A DNA stretch of 64,000 nt, taken from assembly GCF_041595635.1 (NCBI RefSeq), contig NZ_JBFHJW010000009.1, positions 1 to 64,000 on the forward strand, in the 5' to 3' direction. The stretch is from Labilibaculum sp041595635 (lineage in GTDB: Bacteria > Bacteroidota > Bacteroidia > Bacteroidales > Marinifilaceae). The notes beneath the pieces were generated by a model, which saw only the letters and a list, made by a program, of their open reading frames with translations, was not told the DNA's origin and ran no database searches. The translations under genes were made by a program, and so were the position numbers. How positions within the stretch are numbered: position 1 is the stretch's first letter; each line of letters starts with the position of its first letter. Below, piece by piece: positions 27,439 through 36,754 of this stretch.

Positions 27439-27470
27439 TTGCAAAATGCGGTATTTATTCCATAAATTTG
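27439..27470 (+). promoter_or_regulatory. Bacteroidota-type promoter of the AAA ATPase gene
   Basis: TTG at 27439-27441, a 21-base spacer, then TAAATTTG (27463-27470), an exact TAnnTTTG. It is 20 bases before the ATG at 27491, giving a short leader. Confidence 0.6.
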
Positions 27471-27490
27471 CGAAGTAAATTCGAAAAGAA

Positions 27491-28678
27491 ATGAACACTC
27501 TAGTACAGACTCATAACAGTTTGTTGAAGCATAAGAAAGGCACAATTAGACGTGAGTTGGCTGATGAAATAGATTGGTCGCAGCGTTTAATAGCCATTAA
27601 AGGATCCAGAGGAGTTGGGAAAACAACCTTTTTACTGGATTATATTCGTGAGCATCATGCAAACGATAAAACTTGCTTATACATTAATCTGAATAACTTA
27701 TTCTTTACAGAGAAAGGACTAGTGCCATTTATTGATGAATTTTATAAGAGAGGTGGAAAAATATTACTACTAGACCAAATTCATAAACTTCCTGGTTGGG
27801 ATAAAGATTTACGAACTTGTTACAAGCAGTATTCTGATTTGAAAATTATTTTTACTGCTTCTTCAATTCTTCGAATTAAAACCAATGAAGTTCTTAAAGA
27901 TTTGGTTCATGTTTACTATTTGAATGGTTTATCGTTTCGAGAATTTTTAAATTATGAATCAGGCAATCAATTTCCACGCTATACTCTTGACGAATTGTTG
28001 AAGAATCATGAAAGTATTGTAGATGAGATTTTGTCTAAGGTTCGTCCTTTGGCTTATTTTGGTGATTATTTAAAGTTTGGGTATTATCCTTGTTATCAGG
28101 ATGAGAAAAGCTTTATGGATAATCTTCTAAAAATGATCAATTTAATGTTGGAGTTCGATATTACCTATCTGAACCAAATTGAATTGAAATACCTATCAAA
28201 ACTAAAGAAACTTCTATATATTATATCTTGTAATGTTCCTTTTCAGCCTAATGTGAGTAAGCTTGCAAACGATGTGGAAACTTCCAGAGCAACTATTATG
28301 AACTATTTGCGCTATTTAAAAAATGCTCGATTAATTCGTTTGTTGAATTCTCCGGAGTGTTATAAGGATGTGTCGAAAAAACCCAATAAGGTGTATTTGC
28401 ACAATACCAATTTATTGTATGCAATCGCCCCCGAAAATGTGAGCGAAAGCAATCTTCGCGAAACATTCTTTTATAATCAGGTTGGTCCTAATAGGAAAAT
28501 ATTTAGTACCGATAGAGGTCATTTTTTAGTCAATAATAAGTATAATTTTGAAATCACTGGCATTGAAAATGAATCTGATCTAAAATATAGAACAGAAGAT
28601 TTTTTTGTTGCTGCTGATATGATAGAACGTGGAGAGGGAAATAAAATTCCTCTTTGGTTGTTTGGATTTTTATATTAG
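27491..28678 (+). CDS. AAA_14-type ATPase with DUF4143-like C-terminus
   Basis: 395 residues. Walker A is GSRGVGKTTF near residues 38-47. The Walker B strand reads KILLLDQIHKLPGW near 90-103, where the usual catalytic Glu after Asp is replaced by Gln. Residues about 215-320 contain a winged-helix-like stretch (KLANDVETSRATIMNYLRYLKNARLI), as in DUF4143 proteins. The family is widespread in Bacteroidota and archaea; its cellular role is not established. The Glu-to-Gln change predicts slow or altered ATP hydrolysis. It is 53 bases upstream of the PFOR gene but has its own promoter-like sequence. Confidence 0.8.
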   Translation: MNTLVQTHNSLLKHKKGTIRRELADEIDWSQRLIAIKGSRGVGKTTFLLDYIREHHANDKTCLYINLNNLFFTEKGLVPFIDEFYKRGGKILLLDQIHKLPGWDKDLRTCYKQYSDLKIIFTASSILRIKTNEVLKDLVHVYYLNGLSFREFLNYESGNQFPRYTLDELLKNHESIVDEILSKVRPLAYFGDYLKFGYYPCYQDEKSFMDNLLKMINLMLEFDITYLNQIELKYLSKLKKLLYIISCNVPFQPNVSKLANDVETSRATIMNYLRYLKNARLIRLLNSPECYKDVSKKPNKVYLHNTNLLYAIAPENVSESNLRETFFYNQVGPNRKIFSTDRGHFLVNNKYNFEITGIENESDLKYRTEDFFVAADMIERGEGNKIPLWLFGFLY

Positions 28679-28720
28679 AGAAATAAATAGAAAATAGAAT
28701 ACCAATAATAAAATTTAATC

Positions 28721-28727
28721 GGAGGAG
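28721..28727 (+). promoter_or_regulatory. Strong Shine-Dalgarno site of the PFOR gene
   Basis: GGAGGAG ends four bases before the ATG at 28732. Such a full anti-SD match is rare in this window, where most starts have only A-rich leaders, and fits a highly expressed metabolic gene. Confidence 0.7.
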
Positions 28728-28731
28728 TAAA

Positions 28732-31700
28732 ATGGCAAGAGAAAAAAAATTCATTACCTGTGATGGTAATGCAGCTGCCGCTCACGTAGCATATATGTTT
28801 AGTGAGGTTTCTTGTATTTACCCAATCACACCATCTTCGCCTATGGCTGAATATGTTGACGAGTGGGCTGCACAAGGGCGTAAAAATCTTTTTGGAGAAA
28901 CAGTTCAGTTAGTAGAAATGCAATCGGAAGCTGGTGCAGCAGGTGCTGTTCACGGTTCTTTACAAGCTGGTGCATTAACAACTACATACACTGCTTCTCA
29001 GGGATTGTTGTTAATGATTCCTAATATGTATAAAATTGCTGGTGAGCTATTACCATGTGTATTTCATATTAGTGCTCGTGCTCTTGCAGCTCAAGCGTTA
29101 AGTATTTTTGGTGATCACTCAGATGTTTATTCTGCACGTCAAACTGGTTTCGCTATGTTAGCGTCTAGTTCAGTTCAGGAAGTAATGGATCTTTCTGCAG
29201 TATCTCATTTAACTGCTATCAAATCCAGAGTTCCTTTTATGAACTTTTTCGATGGTTTCCGTACTTCTCACGAAATTCAGAAGATCGAAGCTGTTGATAT
29301 GGAAGATATGAGAGGTCTTGTAGATCAAGAAGCTCTTCAGTCTTTCCGCGATCGTGCTTTGAATCCTGAAAATCCTGTAACTCGAGGTACTGCTCAGAAT
29401 CCTGATGTCTATTTCCAGTCTCGTGAAGCTGCTAACCCATTTTACAATGCAGTGCCAGATATCGTAGCAGATTATATGAAGGAAATGACCAAAATTACAG
29501 GAAGAGAATACAAGCCTTTCATGTATTATGGTGCTCCTGATGCTGAAAATATCATTATCGCAATGGGATCTGTAAACGAAACCATTAAAGAAGCTATTGA
29601 TTTTAAAATGGCAAATGGTGAAAAAGTTGGACTTGTTTGTGTTCACTTGTATCGTCCATTCTCTGCTAAGCACTTCTTAAGTGTAATTCCTGAGTCGGTA
29701 AAACGTATTTGTGTTCTTGATCGTACCAAAGAGACTGGCGCTAATGGTGAGCCATTGTATCTTGACGTAAGAGAAGTATTTTACGGGAAAGAAAATGCTC
29801 CTATCGTAGTTGGAGGTCGTTATGGTTTAGGTTCTAAAGAGGTGACTCCATCTCAAATTGTTGCGGTTTACAAAAACCTTGCAATGAACGAGCCTAAGAA
29901 TCAATTTACTTTGGGTATAGTTGATGATGTTACTTTTACATCTCTTCCTATGTTGCCTGAGGTTAAAATGAATTCTGAATCTCTATACGAAGCAAAATTC
30001 TATGGTTTGGGTTCTGATGGTACTGTTGGTGCTAACAAAAACTCAATCAAAATTATTGGTGGTTCAACCGATAAATATTGTCAAGCTTATTTTGCATACG
30101 ATTCTAAAAAATCAGGTGGATTTACAGCTTCTCATCTTCGTTTTGGCGATGAGCCAATTCGTTCTACCTATTTAGTAACTACTCCTGACTTTGTTGCATG
30201 TCACGTTCCTGCTTACGTATATTTGTACGACGTATTAAAAGGATTGAAAAAAGGTGGTTCATTCCTATTGAACTCAATTTACGATGCTGAAGAAACTGTT
30301 AAGAATCTTCCTAATAGCATGAAAAAGTATTTAGCTGATAATGAGATTAAATTCTACATTATTAACGGTACAAAATTGGGTGAAGAATTAGGTCTTGGTA
30401 ACCGTACCAATGCAATCATGCAAGCTGCTTTCTTTAAAATTACTGGTGTAATTCCTTTCGAGAAAGCTGCTGAAGAAATGAAAAAAGCGATTGTGAAATC
30501 GTATGGTAATAAAGGGGAAAAAGTGGTTAACATGAACTTTGCTGCTGTTGATGCGGGTGGAGCTAATGTGGTTGAGGTTGAAGTTTCTGCTGATTGGAAA
30601 AAATTGGACGATACAACCGATGCTGCTGTTGTTTCTAATAATCGTCCTAAGTTCGTTACTGATCTATGTGATCCAATGAACGCTCAAAAAGGTGATGATC
30701 TTCCTGTTTCTGTATTTGCTGGTCGTGAAGATGGTACTTTCCAAAATGGAACTACTAAATATGAAAAACGTGGTGTTGCTATTAATGTTCCTGAGTGGCA
30801 AGAAGAAACTTGTATTCAGTGTAACCAATGTGCTTACGTTTGTCCTCACGCTGCAATTCGTCCTTTCCTTTTAACTGATGAAGAAGTAGCTGCTGCTCCT
30901 GCTGGAACTGCTGTAAAACCTGCAACAGGTAAAGATCTTAAAGGTATGAATTTCAGAATTCAAGTTGCCGTTGAAGATTGTACTGGTTGTGGTAACTGTG
31001 CTGATGTTTGTCCTGCTCCAAAAGCAAAAGCTTTGGTGATGAAACATTTGGAAACTCAAACTGCTGAGAAAGAAAAATGGCACTATATGGACGAAAAAGT
31101 GGGTTACAAAGATTTGTTGCCTAAAAACAATGTGAAAAATTCACAGTTTGCTCAACCTTTATTCGAGTTCTCTGGTGCTTGTGCTGGTTGTGGTGAAACT
31201 CCATATATCAAATTAATTACTCAATTGTTTGGTGAGAGAATGATGGTTGCTAATGCTACTGGTTGTTCTTCTATTTATGGTGGTTCTGCTCCATCAACTC
31301 CATATTGTAAAAATGATAAGAGTGGTAAAGGTCCAGCTTGGGCTAACTCTTTATTTGAAGACAATGCTGAGTATGGTTTTGGTATGAACGAAGGTGTTCG
31401 TAAAATGCGTAATCGTATCCAACTTCGTATGGAAGCTGCAATGGATGCTGTAAATGCTGATACTAAAGCTGCTTTTGCTGAATGGTTAGAAAATAAAAAC
31501 AATGGCGAAGCTTCTATTGCTGCTTCTGCTAAAGTTGAAGAAGTTCTAGCTAATGAAACTCATGCTGTAGCTAAAGAGATTCTTGATATCAAGAGTTACT
31601 TAGTTAAGAAATCTCAGTGGATTTTTGGTGGAGACGGTTGGGCTTATGATATCGGATTCGGTGGATTAGATCACGTATTGGCTTCTGGTGAAGATGTAAA

Positions 31701-32274
31701 CGTTTTGGTAATGGATACTGAGATTTACTCTAACACTGGTGGACAAGCTTCTAAAGCAACTCCAGTTGGTGCTGTAGCTAAATTTGCTGCTGCTGGTAAG
31801 CGTATTAGAAAGAAAGATCTTGGTATGATTGCCATGTCTTACGGATATGTTTATGTAGCTCAAGTAGCAATGGGAGCAAATCAAGCTCAATACATGAAAG
31901 CTATTAAAGAAGCTGAGGCTTATCCAGGGCCATCATTGATCATAGCTTACGCTCCATGTATTTCTCACGGATTGAAAGCATCAATGGGAAAATCACAAGC
32001 AGAAGAGAAGAAAGCTGTTGAAGCTGGATACTGGCACTTGTATCGTAACAATCCTGCATTAGAGAATGAAGGTAAAAATCCATTCACTCTTGATTCAAAA
32101 GATCCTAAGTGGGAAAATTTCCAAGATTTCTTATTGGGTGAGGTTCGTTATACTTCATTGCAAAAATCATTCCCAGAGCAAGCTAAAGAATTATTCGTAG
32201 CTGCCGAAGAGAATGCGAAATGGAGATATAAAACTTACAAGCGTCAAGCTGCTTTAGATTATTCTGAAGAATAA
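28732..32274 (+). CDS. nifJ: Pyruvate:ferredoxin (flavodoxin) oxidoreductase
   Basis: 1180 residues, the full length of the single-chain homodimeric enzyme. The N-terminal domain starts with the TPP-domain motif YPITPSSPMAE. The ferredoxin domain near 690-760 has two 4Fe-4S motifs, CIQCNQCAYVCP and CTGCGNCADVCP. The C-terminal TPP-binding domain has CAGCGETPY (ligands of the proximal cluster), NATGCSSIYG, GDGWAYDIGFGG and MDTEIYSNTGGQ. It converts pyruvate and CoA to acetyl-CoA and CO2, reducing ferredoxin, and is oxygen-sensitive. Codons are strongly biased to GGT, GCT and CGT, a sign of high expression. It is followed by its own terminator. Confidence 0.97.
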   Translation: MAREKKFITCDGNAAAAHVAYMFSEVSCIYPITPSSPMAEYVDEWAAQGRKNLFGETVQLVEMQSEAGAAGAVHGSLQAGALTTTYTASQGLLLMIPNMYKIAGELLPCVFHISARALAAQALSIFGDHSDVYSARQTGFAMLASSSVQEVMDLSAVSHLTAIKSRVPFMNFFDGFRTSHEIQKIEAVDMEDMRGLVDQEALQSFRDRALNPENPVTRGTAQNPDVYFQSREAANPFYNAVPDIVADYMKEMTKITGREYKPFMYYGAPDAENIIIAMGSVNETIKEAIDFKMANGEKVGLVCVHLYRPFSAKHFLSVIPESVKRICVLDRTKETGANGEPLYLDVREVFYGKENAPIVVGGRYGLGSKEVTPSQIVAVYKNLAMNEPKNQFTLGIVDDVTFTSLPMLPEVKMNSESLYEAKFYGLGSDGTVGANKNSIKIIGGSTDKYCQAYFAYDSKKSGGFTASHLRFGDEPIRSTYLVTTPDFVACHVPAYVYLYDVLKGLKKGGSFLLNSIYDAEETVKNLPNSMKKYLADNEIKFYIINGTKLGEELGLGNRTNAIMQAAFFKITGVIPFEKAAEEMKKAIVKSYGNKGEKVVNMNFAAVDAGGANVVEVEVSADWKKLDDTTDAAVVSNNRPKFVTDLCDPMNAQKGDDLPVSVFAGREDGTFQNGTTKYEKRGVAINVPEWQEETCIQCNQCAYVCPHAAIRPFLLTDEEVAAAPAGTAVKPATGKDLKGMNFRIQVAVEDCTGCGNCADVCPAPKAKALVMKHLETQTAEKEKWHYMDEKVGYKDLLPKNNVKNSQFAQPLFEFSGACAGCGETPYIKLITQLFGERMMVANATGCSSIYGGSAPSTPYCKNDKSGKGPAWANSLFEDNAEYGFGMNEGVRKMRNRIQLRMEAAMDAVNADTKAAFAEWLENKNNGEASIAASAKVEEVLANETHAVAKEILDIKSYLVKKSQWIFGGDGWAYDIGFGGLDHVLASGEDVNVLVMDTEIYSNTGGQASKATPVGAVAKFAAAGKRIRKKDLGMIAMSYGYVYVAQVAMGANQAQYMKAIKEAEAYPGPSLIIAYAPCISHGLKASMGKSQAEEKKAVEAGYWHLYRNNPALENEGKNPFTLDSKDPKWENFQDFLLGEVRYTSLQKSFPEQAKELFVAAEENAKWRYKTYKRQAALDYSEE

Positions 32275-32299
32275 AACGTAGTTTTTAGATTATTATATA

Positions 32300-32331
32300 A
32301 AAGGGATTCCATATTTGGAATCCCTTTTTTT
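32300..32331 (+). terminator. Rho-independent terminator of the PFOR gene
   Basis: AAAGGGATTCCA (32300-32311) pairs perfectly with TGGAATCCCTTT (32316-32327) around TATT and is followed by T-rich sequence. Confidence 0.92.
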
Positions 32332-32515
32332 ATGCTTGAGAAAATAGTATTGGCTTAAAAAATAAGGTGTGAAAATGACAATTTATAGAGGAAGAGAGCG
32401 TGGCTTGTTATATTTTGCAAATTTTATTTTATTAAAATAAGATACTTAAGTCCTTTATTAATGGGTCTTTTTCTATTTTGTATTGATAATCAATAGATTA
32501 ATTTTGGTGTTTGGG

Positions 32516-32546
32516 TTGACTATATCAAGTTCATTTCTTAAATTTA
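32516..32546 (+). promoter_or_regulatory. Probable promoter of the dihydroorotate dehydrogenase-like gene
   Basis: TTG (32516-32518), a 20-base spacer, then TAAATTTA (32539-32546), which matches seven of eight positions in a TAnnTTTG element. It is 32 bases before the ATG. The remainder of the 303-base gap after the PFOR gene holds the terminator at 32300 and no other recognisable feature. Confidence 0.5.
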
Positions 32547-32577
32547 GTAATACTAAAAAAAATTAATCCAAAATTAT

Positions 32578-33591
32578 ATGGCAAATCTAAATGTAAAATT
32601 CATGGGGTTAAATTTGAAGAATCCCATTATCGTAGGAGCTTGTACTCTGTCAGCAACAGTAGAAGGAGCTCAGGAACTTGAACGAGCTGGAGCTGCAGCA
32701 ATTGTGTATCGATCTCTTTTCGAAGAACAAATTCAGTGGGAACGAGCTCAATTAGCTAACGAATTAGATGAATATACAGATAGAAATGCGGAGATGACTT
32801 CTATTTTTCCCACGATGGAACACGCTGGTCCAAAAGCTCATATTCTTAAATTATCAGAAGTTAAAAAAAATGTGAAAATTCCCGTAATTGCGAGTTTGAA
32901 TTGTGTTTATGATGTTACTTGGTTTGATTATGCTAAACAGTTGGAAGAGGCTGGAGTGGATGCTTTGGAGTTGAATTTTTATCAAATGCCTGAAAGTGTT
33001 GATAAATCAGCTAAGGAAATCGAAGACGAAAAGGTGAAAATTGTTGCAACACTTAAAAAGAGATTGTCAATTCCTTTTAGCATCAAATTAAGTCCATATT
33101 ATACAAATAGTTTGCACTTTATAAATCGCTTAGATCAGGCAGGAGCCTCAGCTTTTGTCTTGTTTAATCGATTATTTCAACCCGAAATTAATATCAGAAC
33201 TGAAAGACATCTGTCCAATTTTAATTTAAGTCATCCAGGCGATTTTAAATTAGGTTTGCGATATGTAGGCCTATTACATCGAAAAATTGCGGGTGGCTTG
33301 TGCGGATCAAATGGTATCTATACCTATGAGGATGTTCTGCAAATGTTGCTGAGTGGTGCCGATGTAGTTCAAATGGTGAGTGCTTTGTATAAAAATAAGC
33401 CTTCTTATATTTCTCAAGTTCTTTCCGAAATTGAAAAATGGATGGATGAAAAAGGCTACAAAAGCATTGAAGAGTTTAGAGGCAAATTATCCGATAACGA
33501 ATTAAAAGCCTCCGATGTGTATTATCGAGCTCAATACCTCGATTATGTTCTTCATCCCGAAGAGGTAGTTAATAAGTATCCAATGAGATAA
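32578..33591 (+). CDS. Dihydroorotate dehydrogenase-like flavoprotein
   Basis: 337 residues with a DHOD-type TIM barrel: FMGLNLKNPIIVGACTLSATVEGAQELERAGAAAIV at the start, ELNFYQM near 138, IPFSIKLSPYYTN near 170 and a phosphate-binding segment GSNGIYTYEDVLQMLLSGADVVQM near 240-265. Bacteroidota often carry this divergent DHOD-like protein in addition to true PyrD, and its substrate is not established. It lies between PFOR and PPDK but has its own promoter and terminator, so the context is only suggestive. An FMN-dependent oxidoreductase role is the safest call. Confidence 0.82.
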   Translation: MANLNVKFMGLNLKNPIIVGACTLSATVEGAQELERAGAAAIVYRSLFEEQIQWERAQLANELDEYTDRNAEMTSIFPTMEHAGPKAHILKLSEVKKNVKIPVIASLNCVYDVTWFDYAKQLEEAGVDALELNFYQMPESVDKSAKEIEDEKVKIVATLKKRLSIPFSIKLSPYYTNSLHFINRLDQAGASAFVLFNRLFQPEINIRTERHLSNFNLSHPGDFKLGLRYVGLLHRKIAGGLCGSNGIYTYEDVLQMLLSGADVVQMVSALYKNKPSYISQVLSEIEKWMDEKGYKSIEEFRGKLSDNELKASDVYYRAQYLDYVLHPEEVVNKYPMR

Positions 33592-33610
33592 GTTGAATTA
33601 AATAGTAAGA

Positions 33611-33637
33611 AAAAGCTAGGCCTTGGTCTAGCTTTTT
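33611..33637 (+). terminator. Rho-independent terminator after the DHOD-like gene
   Basis: AAAAGCTAG pairs with CTAGCTTTT around a short loop that can partly extend the stem; T6 follows. Confidence 0.85.
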
Positions 33638-33764
33638 TATTGTTTATGATTCTGAATTAGATGAGTTTTTCCCTACGCAAACGTTTTAAGAATAAATGTC
33701 TAAATCATTTTAAAAAAGCAACTTAGATTGTCTGTTTTTGTTTTCTTTTTTGGAAAAAGAACAT

Positions 33765-33772
33765 TACTTTTG
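33765..33772 (+). promoter_or_regulatory. -7 promoter element of ppdK
   Basis: TACTTTTG is an exact TAnnTTTG match. It would give a leader of about 135 bases before the ATG at 33915. T/TTG-rich sequence lies upstream, but no single -33 element has the ideal spacing. The leader contains an 8-codon mini-frame at 33803-33829 and an AGGAG near 33881, neither with proven function. Confidence 0.5.
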
Positions 33773-33914
33773 TGTACAATTTTCAGGGGCAAGTAGAGAA
33801 AATATGCGTTTGGAAAATATTTTAAGTTGAAAATTATAAGTTAATATATGATTGTTATTGAATGCTTTAGTTGTTAAAAGCAGGAGATATCATTAAAACT
33901 AAAAAGCGATAATT

Positions 33915-36632
33915 ATGAGTACTAAGTACGTTTATACTTTTGGTGACGGTAAGGCCGAAGGTAAAGCAGACATGAGAAATTTGCTTGGAGGTAAGGGTGC
34001 CAACCTTGCTGAAATGAACCTAATCGGTGTTCCAGTTCCTGCTGGTTTCACTATCACTACAGATGTTTGTACTGATTACAACAAGCTTGGAAAAGATGCT
34101 GTTGTAGCAATGATCAAAGATCAAGTTGTAGCTGCTGTAGCTGATACAGAAAAAGCAATGAACGCAAAATTTGATGCAAAAGATGGTTTTCCATTGTTGC
34201 TATCGGTTCGTTCTGGTGCTCGTGCTTCTATGCCAGGTATGATGAATACTGTTCTTAACCTAGGTATGAATGATGATACTGTGAAAATTGTAGCAGAACA
34301 TTCAGGAAATGAAAAATTTGCTTACGATTCATATCGTCGTTTCATCCACATGTATGGTGACGTAGTTATGGGTGTTGAAGCAGAGGAAGGAAAGCACAAT
34401 CCATTTGAGGTTGTTCTTGATGAAATGAAAGAATCTAAAGGGTATAAAGTTGATACTGAATTAACAGTAGAAGACCTTAAAGCTCTTGTTGAAGGTTATA
34501 AAGCGGTTATTCGTGAGCACGCAGGTGTTGATTTTCCAACAAATCCTTGGGATCAACTTTGGGGTGCTGTTTGTGCTGTATTCGATTCTTGGGATACTGA
34601 AAGAGCAATCCTTTACCGTAGAATGGAAGGAATTCCTGACGATTGGGGTACTGCTGTAAATGTACAGGCAATGGTATATGGTAACATGGGTGAAACATCT
34701 GCAACAGGAGTATGTTTTTCTCGTGATGCTGCTACTGGTGAAGATTTATTCAACGGTGAGTACCTAATCAATGCACAAGGTGAAGACGTTGTTGCTGGTG
34801 TTCGTACTCCTCTTGAAATTACTACTATTGGTTCTAAACGTTGGGCTGAGCGTAACGGTACTTCTGAAGAAGATCGTAAAGCAAATTTCCTATCTATGGA
34901 AGAAGCAATGCCTGAGCTTTACAACGAATTGAATACAATCCAACAAAAATTAGAAGATCACTATACCGATATGCAGGATATGGAGTTCACCGTTCAACAA
35001 GGTAAACTTTGGATGTTGCAAACTCGTTCTGGTAAACGTACTGGTGCAGCTATGGTTAAAATGGCTGTTGATATGTTAGAGCAAGGTCTTATCGATGAGA
35101 ATACTGCTATTCTTCGTCAAGAGCCTAACAAATTAGATGAGCTTTTACACCCTGTATTTGATAAAGCAGCTTTAGAGGCGGCTACAGAAATTTCAAAAGG
35201 TCTTCCAGCTTCTCCAGGTGCTGCTACAGGACAAATCGTATTTTCTGCAGAAGATGCTGAAGCATGGGCTGCTGAAGGTAAAAAAGTAGTTTTAGTACGT
35301 CGTGAAACTTCTCCAGAAGATTTGAAAGGGATGTACGCTGCTGAAGGTATTCTTACTGAGCGTGGTGGTATGACTTCTCACGCGGCTGTTGTTGCTCGTG
35401 GTATGGGTAAATGCTGTATTTCTTCTGCTGCTGGTGTTCTAGTAACAGGAACTTCTATGACTATCAACGGTGTTGAATACAAAGAAGGTGATTTCATCTC
35501 ATTAAACGGTACTACTGGTAAAGTTTACGAAGGTAAAGTTGCTACAATCACTCCTTCATTAGATGGTGATTTCGGAAAAGTAATGGATTTGGCAGAGAAA
35601 AATAGCCGTATGTACGTTCGTACAAATGCTGATACTCCTGCTGATGCTAAAGCTGCTCGTGAATTCGGTGCTAAAGGTATTGGTCTATGTCGTACAGAGC
35701 ACATGTTCTTCGAAGGCGATAAGATCTGGAATATGCGTGAAATGATTCTTGCTGAAGATGTTGAAGGTCGTAAAGCTGCTTTGGCTAAATTGCTTCCTGT
35801 TCAAAGAGAAGATTTCTCTGGTATCCTTGAAGCTATGGACGGTTTCGGTGTTACTATTCGTCTACTGGATCCACCATTGCACGAATTTACTCCTAACGAT
35901 GCTGAATCTCAAGCTGAAATGGCTGAAAAATTAGGTATCGATGTATCTGTCGTTAAAGCTAAAGTTGATTCTCTTCACGAAATTAACCCTATGTTGGGTC
36001 ACCGTGGTTGTCGTCTAGGTAATACTTACCCAGAAATTACAGAGATGCAGGCTCGCGCGATTATGGAAGCTGCTTGTGATTTGAAAGCTAAAGGAAAAGA
36101 TCCTAAGCCAGAGATCATGGTTCCATTGATCGGAACTTTAAAAGAATTCCAAATTCAGGAAGGTATTATCAGAGAAACTGCAGCTGCTGTTTTCGCTGAA
36201 AAAGGTGTTGAAGTTGATTTCATGGTAGGTACTATGATTGAAATTCCTCGTGCTGCTCTTACAGCTGATCAAATTGCTGCTCACGCTGAATTCTTCTCAT
36301 TCGGAACAAATGACTTGACTCAAATGGGATTCGGTTATTCTCGTGATGATGCTGCTAAATTCTTACCTATCTATATTGAAAAAGGAATCTTGAAAAATGA
36401 TCCTTTCCAAGTATTAGATCAAGAAGGTATCGGACAATTGGTACGTATGGGTTGTGAAAAAGGAAAATCTGCTCGTCCTAATATCAAATTAGGTATCTGT
36501 GGTGAGCACGGTGGTGAGCCATCTTCTGTTGAGTTCTGTAACTCAGTAGGTATGGATTACGTTTCTTGTTCTCCTTTCCGTGTACCTATTGCACGTTTAG
36601 CTGCTGCTCAAGCTAACTTGAAGCAAAACTAA
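33915..36632 (+). CDS. ppdK: Pyruvate, phosphate dikinase
   Basis: 905 residues, standard for the bacterial enzyme. The N-terminal ATP-grasp nucleotide domain starts with LLGGKGANLAEMN. The swivelling phosphohistidine domain has GGMTSHAAVVARGMGKCC with the catalytic His. The C-terminal PEP/pyruvate TIM barrel has GIGLCRTEHMFF, HRGCRLG, FFSFGTNDLTQM and the CGEHGGEP segment with the catalytic Cys. It interconverts pyruvate, ATP and Pi with PEP, AMP and PPi, and with the nearby PFOR forms the pyruvate/PEP node of anaerobic metabolism. Codon bias indicates high expression. It has its own promoter and terminator. Confidence 0.97.
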   Translation: MSTKYVYTFGDGKAEGKADMRNLLGGKGANLAEMNLIGVPVPAGFTITTDVCTDYNKLGKDAVVAMIKDQVVAAVADTEKAMNAKFDAKDGFPLLLSVRSGARASMPGMMNTVLNLGMNDDTVKIVAEHSGNEKFAYDSYRRFIHMYGDVVMGVEAEEGKHNPFEVVLDEMKESKGYKVDTELTVEDLKALVEGYKAVIREHAGVDFPTNPWDQLWGAVCAVFDSWDTERAILYRRMEGIPDDWGTAVNVQAMVYGNMGETSATGVCFSRDAATGEDLFNGEYLINAQGEDVVAGVRTPLEITTIGSKRWAERNGTSEEDRKANFLSMEEAMPELYNELNTIQQKLEDHYTDMQDMEFTVQQGKLWMLQTRSGKRTGAAMVKMAVDMLEQGLIDENTAILRQEPNKLDELLHPVFDKAALEAATEISKGLPASPGAATGQIVFSAEDAEAWAAEGKKVVLVRRETSPEDLKGMYAAEGILTERGGMTSHAAVVARGMGKCCISSAAGVLVTGTSMTINGVEYKEGDFISLNGTTGKVYEGKVATITPSLDGDFGKVMDLAEKNSRMYVRTNADTPADAKAAREFGAKGIGLCRTEHMFFEGDKIWNMREMILAEDVEGRKAALAKLLPVQREDFSGILEAMDGFGVTIRLLDPPLHEFTPNDAESQAEMAEKLGIDVSVVKAKVDSLHEINPMLGHRGCRLGNTYPEITEMQARAIMEAACDLKAKGKDPKPEIMVPLIGTLKEFQIQEGIIRETAAAVFAEKGVEVDFMVGTMIEIPRAALTADQIAAHAEFFSFGTNDLTQMGFGYSRDDAAKFLPIYIEKGILKNDPFQVLDQEGIGQLVRMGCEKGKSARPNIKLGICGEHGGEPSSVEFCNSVGMDYVSCSPFRVPIARLAAAQANLKQN

Positions 36633-36657
36633 GAGAAGTTTAATTCTCAATATATAG

Positions 36658-36690
36658 AAAGGCTGTCTCGTAAGAGACAGCCTTTTGTTT
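36658..36690 (+). terminator. Rho-independent terminator of ppdK
   Basis: AAAGGCTGTCTC (36658-36669) pairs perfectly with GAGACAGCCTTT (36674-36685) around GTAA, followed by a T-rich tract. Confidence 0.92.
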
Positions 36691-36754
36691 TACAAAGGAA
36701 TAGGTATGTTTTTTTTTAATCTTCATATTTTAGGCTTTGGTAAAAATAAATCAA

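Noticed and set aside
29209..29673. 154-codon open frame antisense to the PFOR gene
   Set aside because: Its length is explained by the strong codon bias of PFOR on the other strand; the product has no recognisable feature.
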